A stretch of 64,000 bases of DNA from an uncultured Acidobacteriaceae bacterium (GTDB taxonomy: Bacteria > Acidobacteriota > Terriglobia > Terriglobales > Acidobacteriaceae), in the NCBI GenBank assembly GCA_903842065.1, contig CAIMKZ010000098.1:147931-211930 (forward strand). The letters are read 5' to 3'. Positions 38,110 to 46,808 of the stretch are shown piece after piece; the first letter of the stretch is position 1; each line of letters starts with the position of its first letter. A program made the position numbers and the translations under genes. A model generated the notes under the pieces. It had not been told where the DNA came from. It saw only the letters and a list, made by a program, of their open reading frames with translations, and made no database searches.

Positions 38110-39957
38110 ATGCCAGCTTATCGGTCTCGCACCTCAACGCATGGACGGAATATGGCCGGAGCGCGCAGCCTTTGGCGCGCCACCGGTATGCAGGAAGGCG
38201 ACTTCGGCAAGCCGATCATCGCCGTCGTGAACTCTTTCACCCAGTTTGTGCCCGGTCACGTGCATCTCAAAGACCTGGGCCAGATGGTCGCTCGCGAGAT
38301 TGAGCGGGCGGGCGGGGTGGCCAAGGAGTTCTCGACCATCGCCATCGACGACGGCATCGCCATGGGCCACGACGGCATGCTCTATAGTCTGCCCTCGCGC
38401 GAAGTGATCGCCGACTCGGTCGAGTACATGGCCAACGCGCACTGCGCCGACGCTCTGGTCTGCATCTCAAATTGCGACAAGATCACGCCCGGCATGATGA
38501 TGGCCGCCATGCGGCTGAACATTCCGGCGATCTTCGTCTCCGGCGGGCCGATGGAAGCCGGCAAGGTGCAGTTGCAGGACAAGACCGTCTTCGTCGATCT
38601 GATCGACGCCATGATCGTGGCCGGCGACCCCAAGGTCTCCGACGCCGACGTGGACGAATACGAGCGCTCGGCCTGCCCGACGTGCGGATCGTGCTCGGGC
38701 ATGTTCACAGCCAACTCGATGAACTGCCTCACCGAGGCGCTGGGGCTCTCGCTGCCCGGCAACGGCACTCTCGTCGCCACCCACTCCGATCGCAAGGATC
38801 TGTTTCTTGAAGCCGGACGTCGCATCGTCGATCTGGCCAAACGCTGGTACGAGCAGGACGACGCTAGCGTGCTGCCCCGCTCGATTGCCAGCTTCAAGGC
38901 ATTTGAAAACGCCATGACGCTTGATATCGCCATGGGCGGCTCAACCAATACGGTGCTGCACATTTTGGCCACGGCCGAAGAGGCCGAGGTCAAGTTCACC
39001 ATGGCCGACATCGACCGGCTCTCGCGCCGCGTGCCGAACCTGTGCAAGGTCGCGCCCTCGCTGGCCACGGTACACGTCGAAGACGTGCATCGCGCCGGAG
39101 GCATCTTCGCGATTCTGGCCGAGCTCGATCGCGGCGGTCTGATCCACCGTGATGTTCCCACCGTTCACACGGCAACTTTGGGCGAGGCTATCGAGAAGTT
39201 CGACGTGCTGACGGCTTCTGAAGCGGTGAAGGAGATGTATCGCGCCGCGCCGGGCGGAGTTCGCACGACGGAAGCGTTCAGCCAGAACAAGCGCTTTGCC
39301 TCGCTCGATGTGGACCGCGCAAAGGGCGCGATCCGCGATATCGAGCACGCCTTCAGCAAGGACGGCGGTCTGGCGGTGCTCTTCGGCAACATCGCTGAAG
39401 ACGGCTGCATTGTGAAGACGGCTGGCGTGGACGCTTCGATCCTGACCTTCAAGGGTCCGGCGCGCATCTTTGAGAGCCAGGAGGACGCTGTAACCGCGAT
39501 CCTCGGCGACAAGATCGTGGCCGGCGACGTGGTGCTGATCCGCTACGAGGGGCCGAAGGGCGGCCCCGGCATGCAGGAGATGCTCTACCCGACGAGCTAC
39601 CTCAAATCCAAAGACTTGGGCAAGAAGTGCGCGCTCATTACCGACGGGCGCTTCTCCGGCGGAACGGCTGGGTTGTCGATCGGCCATGTATCTCCCGAGG
39701 CGGCCGAGGGTGGCGCTTTGGCGCTGGTCGAAGAAGGCGACACCATCGAGATCGACATCCCCAAACGCGTGCTGAGGGTGGCTATCAACGACGAACTGCT
39801 TGCCAGCCGGCGCAGGACGATGGAGTCCAAAGGCGCTAAGGCTTTCAAGCCGGCGACGCGGGTACGGCATGTCTCGCAGGCTCTCAAGGCTTACGCGGCC
39901 ATGGCTACCAGCGCGGCACGCGGCGCGGTGAGAGATGTCAACCAGATTCTGCGTTAA
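38110..39957 (+). CDS. ilvD: Dihydroxy-acid dehydratase
   Basis: A 615-residue iron-sulfur enzyme of branched-chain amino acid synthesis, dehydrating 2,3-dihydroxy-isovalerate and its methyl homologue to the keto acids. Cluster cysteines are seen in [10 protein letters not shown] and [24 protein letters not shown] and TDGRFSGGT(A)GLSIGH are further signatures. It stands alone, without ilvBHC nearby, and ends at a strong bidirectional terminator. Confidence 0.96.
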   Translation: MPAYRSRTSTHGRNMAGARSLWRATGMQEGDFGKPIIAVVNSFTQFVPGHVHLKDLGQMVAREIERAGGVAKEFSTIAIDDGIAMGHDGMLYSLPSREVIADSVEYMANAHCADALVCISNCDKITPGMMMAAMRLNIPAIFVSGGPMEAGKVQLQDKTVFVDLIDAMIVAGDPKVSDADVDEYERSACPTCGSCSGMFTANSMNCLTEALGLSLPGNGTLVATHSDRKDLFLEAGRRIVDLAKRWYEQDDASVLPRSIASFKAFENAMTLDIAMGGSTNTVLHILATAEEAEVKFTMADIDRLSRRVPNLCKVAPSLATVHVEDVHRAGGIFAILAELDRGGLIHRDVPTVHTATLGEAIEKFDVLTASEAVKEMYRAAPGGVRTTEAFSQNKRFASLDVDRAKGAIRDIEHAFSKDGGLAVLFGNIAEDGCIVKTAGVDASILTFKGPARIFESQEDAVTAILGDKIVAGDVVLIRYEGPKGGPGMQEMLYPTSYLKSKDLGKKCALITDGRFSGGTAGLSIGHVSPEAAEGGALALVEEGDTIEIDIPKRVLRVAINDELLASRRRTMESKGAKAFKPATRVRHVSQALKAYAAMATSAARGAVRDVNQILR

Positions 39958-39971
39958 TCCAACCTGGATGC

Positions 39972-40012
39972 AAATGAATACGCGCCGCCCTTTGGGCGGC
40001 GCGTATTCATTT
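39972..40012. terminator. Bidirectional terminator hairpin, 19-bp perfect stem
   Basis: Positions 39972-39990 pair perfectly with 39994-40012 around a TTT loop; the core is GC-rich and the ends AT-rich. It sits between the convergent ilvD and serine hydrolase genes. Confidence 0.88.
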
Positions 40013-40019
40013 TGCCACG

Positions 40020-41432
40020 CTATTGCACCGGTGCAATAAGGAACTGCTCTAGCTTTCCGTCCGGGTATGTGTAAGTCGTCAACCGCAACTGGCGATTGGG
40101 GTAAGTAATCGAAAATGCATGGAATGTCATGCCTCCGCGCAGGCTCGTCGAGGTCTCGCGGAAGGTCATGGGCTCGCCCAGGCGGCCGAGGCTGGCTTTG
40201 AAGTCGGCCAGTGCTTCAGCGGTGAAGTAGTCGTTCAGATTGGGCGCCAACAACGTTCTATCGATGCGCCCCTTCTGAAGGTCGTGGAAGATATCGAGCG
40301 CCTGCTGCTCCTCGGGCTTGAGCGCTCCGGGCAAAAGCATCGGCGCAAGGGCGCGAACGACCTGGCTAGCGGCGGCGCTCGCATCCAGGTTGGTGAGCAC
40401 GGCAATGGCGACGCCCGCGTCGGTTATGACTTCATTGTCGGCGACGAATCCCGAGACTTCGCCAGAGTGCTCGACGATCTGGTGGCCGTCGACAGTGTGT
40501 ACGCTCACGCCGAGTCCGTAGCCGGTACCCTTGCCGTCCTTGAGCTTCACCTCGGTGAACATCTGCTTGTAGCTCTCGGGCTTGAGCACGGACTGGGCGA
40601 TCATGCTCTGATCCCACAGCGCCAGATCGTGCGCGGTCATGGCCAGTTCGCCTGCGGCGAACATCCACCCGGCTCCCTCTTTCGGCGCAACACGCGGCAT
40701 CCCAAGAGCGTGGCGGTAGTAGGCGGTGGCGTCGGGCGTCGTAAGCTTTGTCGCGTCGGAGTTCCACACCGACTTCATGCCCAGCGGCTGAAATACTCGC
40801 TTCACAAGAAAGTCGAAGAGCGGCTCTCCGGCAACTTTCTCCACGATCACTCCGGCGATGACGAAGTTAGTGTTCGAGTACTGCCACTTGGTTCCCGGAT
40901 CGAAATCGAGAGGCTTGCGGGCCCATCCTTGCAAGATATGTTCGACCGAGGCCGGCTCAAGCATCGGCGTCATCACGTAGTCCTCAGGCCAGTAGTCCTG
41001 GTAGCCGGAGGTGTGAGAGAGAAGCTGGCGGATGGTGATTTCGTCGCCGCGCGTGAGCCCCGGCACGTACTTCGACACCGGATCGTCGATCGAGAGCTTG
41101 CCATCCTCCTGAAGCATGAGCAGCGAGGCGGCAGTGAACTGCTTTGAGATCGATCCGATGGCGTAGCGCATGTCGGCCGTCGCAAGCTGGGCCGTTGTCT
41201 TGCCGTTGAATACGCGCGCCCGGCCGTAGGCGTGGGCGTAGGCCACTTTGCCTTGCTGAACGATCGCCACCGAGGCCGACGGCACGCCGGTCTGCTGTAG
41301 AACCTGCGTAACGACGCGGTCGATGCGGGAACGCAGGGCAGGGTCCAGGGTGTCTACAGCCTGAGCGCTCACAAGAACAGGCAGTGAGAAAACGCAGGTC
41401 AATAATGCAAGAAATCTGAGGCAACTTCTCAT
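40020..41432 (-). CDS. Exported serine hydrolase, beta-lactamase class C/PBP-like
   Basis: A 470-residue protein with a signal peptide (residues 1-24). SISK (94-97) is the SxxK catalytic motif, YSN (about 186) the second, and a late HSGEVSGF the third (normally KTG/HxG). A C-terminal extension (about 365-470) is an independent beta-rich domain. Such proteins hydrolyse D-amino-acid peptides or esters; true beta-lactamase activity is not implied. It is divergent from carbonic anhydrase. Confidence 0.88.
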   Translation of the reverse strand: MRSCLRFLALLTCVFSLPVLVSAQAVDTLDPALRSRIDRVVTQVLQQTGVPSASVAIVQQGKVAYAHAYGRARVFNGKTTAQLATADMRYAIGSISKQFTAASLLMLQEDGKLSIDDPVSKYVPGLTRGDEITIRQLLSHTSGYQDYWPEDYVMTPMLEPASVEHILQGWARKPLDFDPGTKWQYSNTNFVIAGVIVEKVAGEPLFDFLVKRVFQPLGMKSVWNSDATKLTTPDATAYYRHALGMPRVAPKEGAGWMFAAGELAMTAHDLALWDQSMIAQSVLKPESYKQMFTEVKLKDGKGTGYGLGVSVHTVDGHQIVEHSGEVSGFVADNEVITDAGVAIAVLTNLDASAAASQVVRALAPMLLPGALKPEEQQALDIFHDLQKGRIDRTLLAPNLNDYFTAEALADFKASLGRLGEPMTFRETSTSLRGGMTFHAFSITYPNRQLRLTTYTYPDGKLEQFLIAPVQ

Positions 41433-41527
41433 TCAGGCATTGTACGACCGGGCGCGAACAGGAAACTACCGGCGTTCGGATGCGTTACGCTGGGCTTGGG
41501 CAGGCAGTTTGCGCCCGGGGGCCGAAG

Positions 41528-42145
41528 ATGCAGAAGCTAATCGAGGGTCACAGGCACTTTCTCGCCGAGGTATTCCCTGCCCGGCGTGAGCAGTTCCATC
41601 TGTTGAGCGAGTCCCAGGCGCCGGAGTTTCTCTTCATCACCTGCGCAGATTCGCGCGTGGTTCCGGACCTGATCCTCGGCACCGAGCCGGGCGACCTGTT
41701 CATCACCCGCAACGCGGGCAACGTGGTCCCGGTGGAGGCGCCCGAAGGCGACGGCGTAACGGCCACAATCGAATACGCGGTTGAGGTGCTGAAGGTGCGC
41801 CACGCGATTCTCTGCGGCCACTCCGACTGCGGCGCACTGAAAGCCGCCGTGGACCATGTGGCACTCGAATCTCTGCCCAAGGCCAAACAATGGCTTCGCC
41901 ATGTGGAGGAGGCCTTTGACCACGTGCAGCCGCTCAACCCAGCCGACGGCGAAGGTGCGGAACTGGCGGCGCTGATCCGCGGCAACGTGGTGGCGCAACT
42001 AGCCAGCCTGAAGGCCCAGCCGGCCGTAGCGCGTGAGATGGCGGCGGGCCAGCTTACGGTGCATGGGTGGTACTACGACATTCTCACCGGCCGGATCGAG
42101 GAGTACGACGAGGCCATGGGGAGATTTGTGGAATTAAGAAAATAG
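41528..42145 (+). CDS. Beta-class carbonic anhydrase
   Basis: A 205-residue zinc enzyme interconverting CO2 and bicarbonate. Ligands and active site are visible: CADSR (Cys39, Asp41, Arg43) and GHSDCGA (His98, Cys101). The ATG at 41528 (MQKLIEGHRHF) gives the typical N-terminus; the in-frame ATG at 41480 is the alternative. Its stop is 11 bp from the stop of the convergent efflux pump gene. Confidence 0.93.
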   Translation: MQKLIEGHRHFLAEVFPARREQFHLLSESQAPEFLFITCADSRVVPDLILGTEPGDLFITRNAGNVVPVEAPEGDGVTATIEYAVEVLKVRHAILCGHSDCGALKAAVDHVALESLPKAKQWLRHVEEAFDHVQPLNPADGEGAELAALIRGNVVAQLASLKAQPAVAREMAAGQLTVHGWYYDILTGRIEEYDEAMGRFVELRK

Positions 42146-42156
42146 CCGAGTAGCCC

Positions 42157-43749
42157 TCAGTGCAACCCCGGCGGCTTGATGTTGTGCTTGCCAGGATTCC
42201 TGAACAGCCACGTGCACACCGCGCAGATGAGGCCGAGCACCGCGGTCCACCGGAAGACATCGACATAAGCCAGCAGCGCCGACTGCTGCAATAGCGTGCC
42301 GTAGATAGCTCCAAAGGCTCCGGGACGTCCTGCGGCTGTGCCCAGGTGATGGCCGATATAGGTCGCAGCCAGCGCAGATTTCTGCTGCAACACCGGGTCT
42401 GATGGCGCAAGATGGCCGCCCAGATCGGTCTGGTGGAGCGCGGCCCGCCGGATAATCGACGTTGCCGCGATTGCGATGCCAATCGAGCCGCCGATATTGC
42501 GCAGCATGTTGAACAGGCCCGTGGCGTTGCCGATCTCGTGTATGGGGACCGTCGATGTGGCTTCCGTGGCCAGCGGCACGTACACAAAGCTCAGCGCGAA
42601 TCCGGTGATCACCACCGGAATCAGCAGCGTGAAGGGACCTATGCCCAGATCAACCCGGCTGAAGGTGAACGAGCAGATGGCGAAACCAAGAAAGCCGATG
42701 GTCATCAGCTTGCGTGGATCGACCTTGGGCGCAATCCAGCCCACCACCGGCGCTCCCAGAAAGGCTCCGATGCCGCGGGGACCGACGACGAGGCCTGCCG
42801 CAAAGGCCGTGTAGCCCATCAGTTCCTGGTAGTAGAGCGGCAGAATCGCGATGGTGATGTAGATGCACATGCCCATCATCGCCACCATGAACAGGCTGAC
42901 GCGGAAGTTGTGATCCTTGAGGATGCGCAGATCCACCAACCCTTTTGGATTGGCCCACGAGCGCCACACCCAGAGCACGAGGGAAACGAAGCACGCCGCC
43001 ACCGCCCAGCGCACCCATACGGCGCCGAACCAGTCGTCTTCCTGACCCTTGTCGAGAACGATCTGAAGACAGCCGGTCCAGACGATCAGTAACCCGAAGC
43101 CGATGTTATCGAACGGGCCGACCTTGGCGTTCCGGATGTGCGGTGGGTCATGGACGAATCGCGTGATCAGCAGGACGGCCAGAATGCCGATAGGGATGTT
43201 GATGTAAAAGGCGTAACGCCAGCTCCAGGTATCGGTGATCCAGCCGCCCAGCGTCGGCCCCAGAACCGGAGCCAGCACGACTCCGAGAGCATACGCGGCC
43301 ATGGACTTCGAGCGCTCGTGGGGCGGAAAGCTCTCAAGCAGAATCGACTGCGAGAGCGGCTGTAAAGCGCCTCCGCCGGCCCCCTGCACGATGCGCGCCA
43401 CCAGAATGACCCACAATGACGGCGCAGCGCCGCAGAAGAACGATGCTACCGTGAACGCCATTACGCAGAACAGCAGGAAGCGCTTGCGCCCGAAGCGGCG
43501 CGCAAACCAGTTGGATGCTGGCAGAATGACGGCGTTAGCGACCAGATAACTCGTCAGAACCCACGTAGCCTCTGAGTTCGAGACCGAGAGCGACCCTGCA
43601 ATATAAGGCAGCGACACCGAGGCAATGGCGGTGTCCAGAATCTCCATGAATGTGGGCAGCATGACCGCCAGCACCACCAGCCACGGATTCACGCCCTGCG
43701 TAAGCGGGTAGCGTTGCTGTTGGGCTGGATGGAAGTGGGTCTGGGACAT
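42157..43749 (-). CDS. DHA2 family (EmrB/QacA-type) drug efflux MFS transporter
   Basis: A 530-residue, 14-helix major facilitator. The N-terminal LDTAIASVSLPYIAG motif (motif D1), the GRK-type loop (RRFGRKR) and VLGPTLGGWI (motif C of exporters) mark a proton-driven efflux pump of the EmrB/QacA subfamily. The start is ambiguous between ATG 43749 and ATG 43776; neither has a clear Shine-Dalgarno. No emrA or tolC-like partner is adjacent. Confidence 0.9.
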   Translation of the reverse strand: MSQTHFHPAQQQRYPLTQGVNPWLVVLAVMLPTFMEILDTAIASVSLPYIAGSLSVSNSEATWVLTSYLVANAVILPASNWFARRFGRKRFLLFCVMAFTVASFFCGAAPSLWVILVARIVQGAGGGALQPLSQSILLESFPPHERSKSMAAYALGVVLAPVLGPTLGGWITDTWSWRYAFYINIPIGILAVLLITRFVHDPPHIRNAKVGPFDNIGFGLLIVWTGCLQIVLDKGQEDDWFGAVWVRWAVAACFVSLVLWVWRSWANPKGLVDLRILKDHNFRVSLFMVAMMGMCIYITIAILPLYYQELMGYTAFAAGLVVGPRGIGAFLGAPVVGWIAPKVDPRKLMTIGFLGFAICSFTFSRVDLGIGPFTLLIPVVITGFALSFVYVPLATEATSTVPIHEIGNATGLFNMLRNIGGSIGIAIAATSIIRRAALHQTDLGGHLAPSDPVLQQKSALAATYIGHHLGTAAGRPGAFGAIYGTLLQQSALLAYVDVFRWTAVLGLICAVCTWLFRNPGKHNIKPPGLH

Positions 43750-43944
43750 GAATGCGGTTCTACTTTGAGAGTACATGATCCGGAGATGGATAGTCGTGCC
43801 CGCAACGCCAAAGCGAAAGCCGCTCAGCCGCGCAACGCACCGGCGCGCTTGAGAAAAATATGCTCCTTGACACAACCACCCGCTACCTTGATGCTAGACA
43901 GTTGGCCTTTGACGTTTCCCGGAATCAGTGGAGGTAGTTCAATC

Positions 43945-44934
43945 TTGCGCGTACGTGTTTTCTACCATGACAAGTGCTTTGACGGCGCCTGCTCTTCGTC
44001 GATGTTCACGCGGTTCCACCGCGAGTGCATCACCCCCAATGCCACGTACGAGTATCACGGCCTCGTCCACCGGGCCGGAGCGCTCTTCGACGAGGCCGAC
44101 TTTACCGGCGACGAAAACGCGATCGTGGACTTCAAGTACTCCTCCTCGCCGCGCATCACGTGGTGGTTCGATCACCATCTCTCCGCCTTTCTGAATGATG
44201 CCGACAGGGCGCACTTCGAGGCCTGCCGGCGCGATCCGGTCGGCTCGATGCGCAGATTCTGCGATCCCAAATACACCTCCTGCACCAGCTATATCGCTCA
44301 CATCGCCTCCACCAAGTTCGGCTTTGACACCAAGCCGCTGGCCGAACTCATCCACTGGGCAGACATCGTGGACGGCGCCAAGTACGAGACTTCCAAGGCC
44401 GCCGTCGAGATGGCCGAGCCGGCCATGAAGCTCACGCTGATCATCGAGGCCACGCAGGACCCCGAATTCATCCCCCGGCTGATTCCCCTGCTCACCGAGA
44501 TGCCGCTCCAGCAAGTCCTCGAGCAGCCATTCGTTGCGCCGCTCCTTCCGCCGCTGCTTGAGCGCCATGCCACGGCAACGGAGTTGATCCGCAGCCGCGC
44601 CGAGGAGCGCGACGGCACCATCTTCTTCGACATCACGGACTTCCCGCTTGAGGGCTACAACAAGTTCATTCCCTACTACCTCTATCCACACGCGATCTAC
44701 TCGATCGGGCTATCGAAATCGAGCTTCCGAACCAAGGTCTCGGTAGGATCGAACCCCTGGACGACGTCCGATCCCAACAAAATGGCCAACCTGGCCACAA
44801 TCTGCGAGCGCTACGGCGGTGGCGGCCACGCACGCGTGGGAGCGGTTAGCTTTGCGCCAGACCACGAAGTAGAGGCACGCGCGGCAGCCAGGGAGATCGT
44901 GGCCGAACTGCGAGCCCGGGGGCCGCAGGGTTAA
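43945..44934 (+). CDS. DHH/DHHA1 phosphoesterase
   Basis: A 329-residue phosphoesterase. The N-terminal FYHDKCFDG and WWFDHH (DHH at 76-78) are metal-binding motifs, and the C-terminal YGGGGHARVGA is the DHHA1 substrate-binding glycine motif. Relatives degrade short oligonucleotides or cyclic dinucleotides. A TTG start at 43945 is chosen because GGAGG is 10 nt upstream and the protein then begins LRVRVFYHD; the open frame upstream to 43714 crosses the divergent transporter start. Confidence 0.85.
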   Translation: MRVRVFYHDKCFDGACSSSMFTRFHRECITPNATYEYHGLVHRAGALFDEADFTGDENAIVDFKYSSSPRITWWFDHHLSAFLNDADRAHFEACRRDPVGSMRRFCDPKYTSCTSYIAHIASTKFGFDTKPLAELIHWADIVDGAKYETSKAAVEMAEPAMKLTLIIEATQDPEFIPRLIPLLTEMPLQQVLEQPFVAPLLPPLLERHATATELIRSRAEERDGTIFFDITDFPLEGYNKFIPYYLYPHAIYSIGLSKSSFRTKVSVGSNPWTTSDPNKMANLATICERYGGGGHARVGAVSFAPDHEVEARAAAREIVAELRARGPQG

Positions 44935-45014
44935 AATGATTCGATTTTGAAATTCACCTGAAATTGAGTTCTTGCGCGAGGGCAAGTCAACCCCTCGGCA
45001 CACTGGAGGAAATC

Positions 45015-46694
45015 ATGAAGAAGGAAGTCGCTCTCAATATCCCTGCAACCATGAACCGCCGCACGCTTCTGACCGGCGGCGCGGCACTGGCAGGCGGCCT
45101 GGTAGCCAGCGCAAGCCTCAAATCCTACGCTCAGCAGCCAGCGGCAGCCAAGCCTGTGGCGGCAAAACCCGTCAGCGGACCCAACATGCGCCCCCCCATT
45201 GCCCAAGTAAAAGGCGGCAGGGTACGGGGTTTTGTCGAGGACAAGATCTACACCTTCCGTGGCGTCCCCTACGCGGTGGCCGAGCGCTTCGAACTGCCTC
45301 AGCCCGTTCCTGTCTGGTCCGGCACGTTGAACGCGCAGTCCTACGGACCGGTGAGCCCCGTCCCCAGCCACGACTCGACCAGCAAGGATGAGTTCGTCTT
45401 CCCACACCGCTACTGGAACGAGAACGAGCACTGCCAGAACCTGAACGTGTGGACGCCGACCCTCGACAAGAAGGCCAAAAAGCCCGTCATGGTGTGGATG
45501 CACGGCGGTGGCTTCACCAACGGCTCCTCGATCGAGTCCTTCGCTTACGACGGCCGCAATCTTAGCGAGTTCGGTGACGTGGTTGTGGTCTCGGTCAACC
45601 ACCGGCTCAACATCATCGGCACGCTCGATCTGTCGGCCTACGGCGATAAGTACGCCATGTCCCGCTACACGGGCACCGCCGATCTGGTGGCGGCCCTCCA
45701 GTGGGTTCACGACAACATCGAAAACTTCGGCGGCGACCCCAGCTCGGTGATGATCTTCGGCCAGTCCGGCGGCGGCGGCAAGGTCGTCCGCATGATGCAT
45801 ACGCCGGCGGCCAAAGGCCTCTTCCATCGCGTTGCGGCAGAGAGCGGCGGAGCTACGGTCATGTTCCGCGACTCCAAGCCCGCCGATAGCATCAAGGCGC
45901 AGCAGGCCATCGCCGCGCATACGCTGGCCAATCTAGGCCTCAACGGCAACCAGATCGACGAGTTGAAGAAGGTTCCCTACGAAAAGCTGCTGGCCGCGGG
46001 CACCGAAGCCCTCAAGCAGGCCGGCAAGGAACTGGGCCGCGAACTTGGCTGGGAGGTCATCGCCGACGATAAGTACATCCTGACCGAGTACTGCGACTGG
46101 GCCGGCGACATTCCGCTCATGACCGGGTACAACTTCAGCGAGCACGTGGGCACCATGGACAAAAGCGTCTTCGACAAGAACGACTGGAACCAGGCCCAGA
46201 TCGATGCCGCGCTTACCAAGGAGTTTGGCGCGAACAAGGACGCCGTGGTCGCCGAGTTCAAGAAGGTATTTCCTGAGAAGCGTACGCAGGATGTCCTCTT
46301 CTTCTCGGCAATTTCGCGGCCCATCATCAAGCGCGCCCTCAATCTCAAGCTCGAGCAGAAGGCGCCCGTCTACCACTACCTGTTCAGCTACGAGATGGAA
46401 GTGAACGGCGGCACTACGCCCTTCCACTGCGCCGAGATCACCTTCGCCTTCCACAACGTGGGCCTGCGCGAGATGCGCGTCGCCACCGGCGGCACGCCAA
46501 GCGCTTTTGCCCTTCAGGACAAGGTCTCGCGGGCGTGGATCAACTTTGCCAAAACCGGCAACCCCAGCCAGCCCAGTCTCGACTGGAAGCCCTACTCCGA
46601 GAAGGACCCGCAAACGATGATCTTCGACGTCAAAAGCGGTTCGCGAGCGCTTGTAGATGACACGCTCGTCGAACTGATGACGAAGAAGGCCTGA
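45015..46694 (+). CDS. Exported type-B carboxylesterase/lipase
   Basis: A 559-residue carboxylesterase. The N-terminus has NRRTLLTGGAALAGG, a twin-arginine-like signal, followed by an Ala/Pro/Lys linker. The oxyanion-hole HGGGF, the nucleophile GQSGG (249-253, Ser251) and a late His (PFHCAEITFAF) are present. GGAGG sits 7 nt before the ATG. The substrate is unknown. It begins 80 bp after the DHH gene on the same strand. Confidence 0.92.
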   Translation: MKKEVALNIPATMNRRTLLTGGAALAGGLVASASLKSYAQQPAAAKPVAAKPVSGPNMRPPIAQVKGGRVRGFVEDKIYTFRGVPYAVAERFELPQPVPVWSGTLNAQSYGPVSPVPSHDSTSKDEFVFPHRYWNENEHCQNLNVWTPTLDKKAKKPVMVWMHGGGFTNGSSIESFAYDGRNLSEFGDVVVVSVNHRLNIIGTLDLSAYGDKYAMSRYTGTADLVAALQWVHDNIENFGGDPSSVMIFGQSGGGGKVVRMMHTPAAKGLFHRVAAESGGATVMFRDSKPADSIKAQQAIAAHTLANLGLNGNQIDELKKVPYEKLLAAGTEALKQAGKELGRELGWEVIADDKYILTEYCDWAGDIPLMTGYNFSEHVGTMDKSVFDKNDWNQAQIDAALTKEFGANKDAVVAEFKKVFPEKRTQDVLFFSAISRPIIKRALNLKLEQKAPVYHYLFSYEMEVNGGTTPFHCAEITFAFHNVGLREMRVATGGTPSAFALQDKVSRAWINFAKTGNPSQPSLDWKPYSEKDPQTMIFDVKSGSRALVDDTLVELMTKKA

Positions 46695-46710
46695 TTCGCG
46701 CTTCACCCTG

Positions 46711-46738
46711 GGCCGGGCGGCGCAATTGCCGTCCGGCC
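46711..46738 (+). terminator. Hairpin after carboxylesterase gene
   Basis: GGCCGGGCGGC (46711-46721) pairs with GCCGTCCGGCC (46728-46738) with one G-U pair, followed by TTCGTGTGT. It probably separates the esterase gene from metG. Confidence 0.65.
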
Positions 46739-46808
46739 TTCGTGTGTCTGGATGCCGTAAGATGGAGTAGGGCCACAAGTTGCTGTTTTCGCTCGCCCGT
46801 TCTCCAAA

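Noticed and set aside
38941..39870. 309-codon minus-strand frame opposite ilvD
   Set aside because: Shadow frame over conserved ilvD domains.
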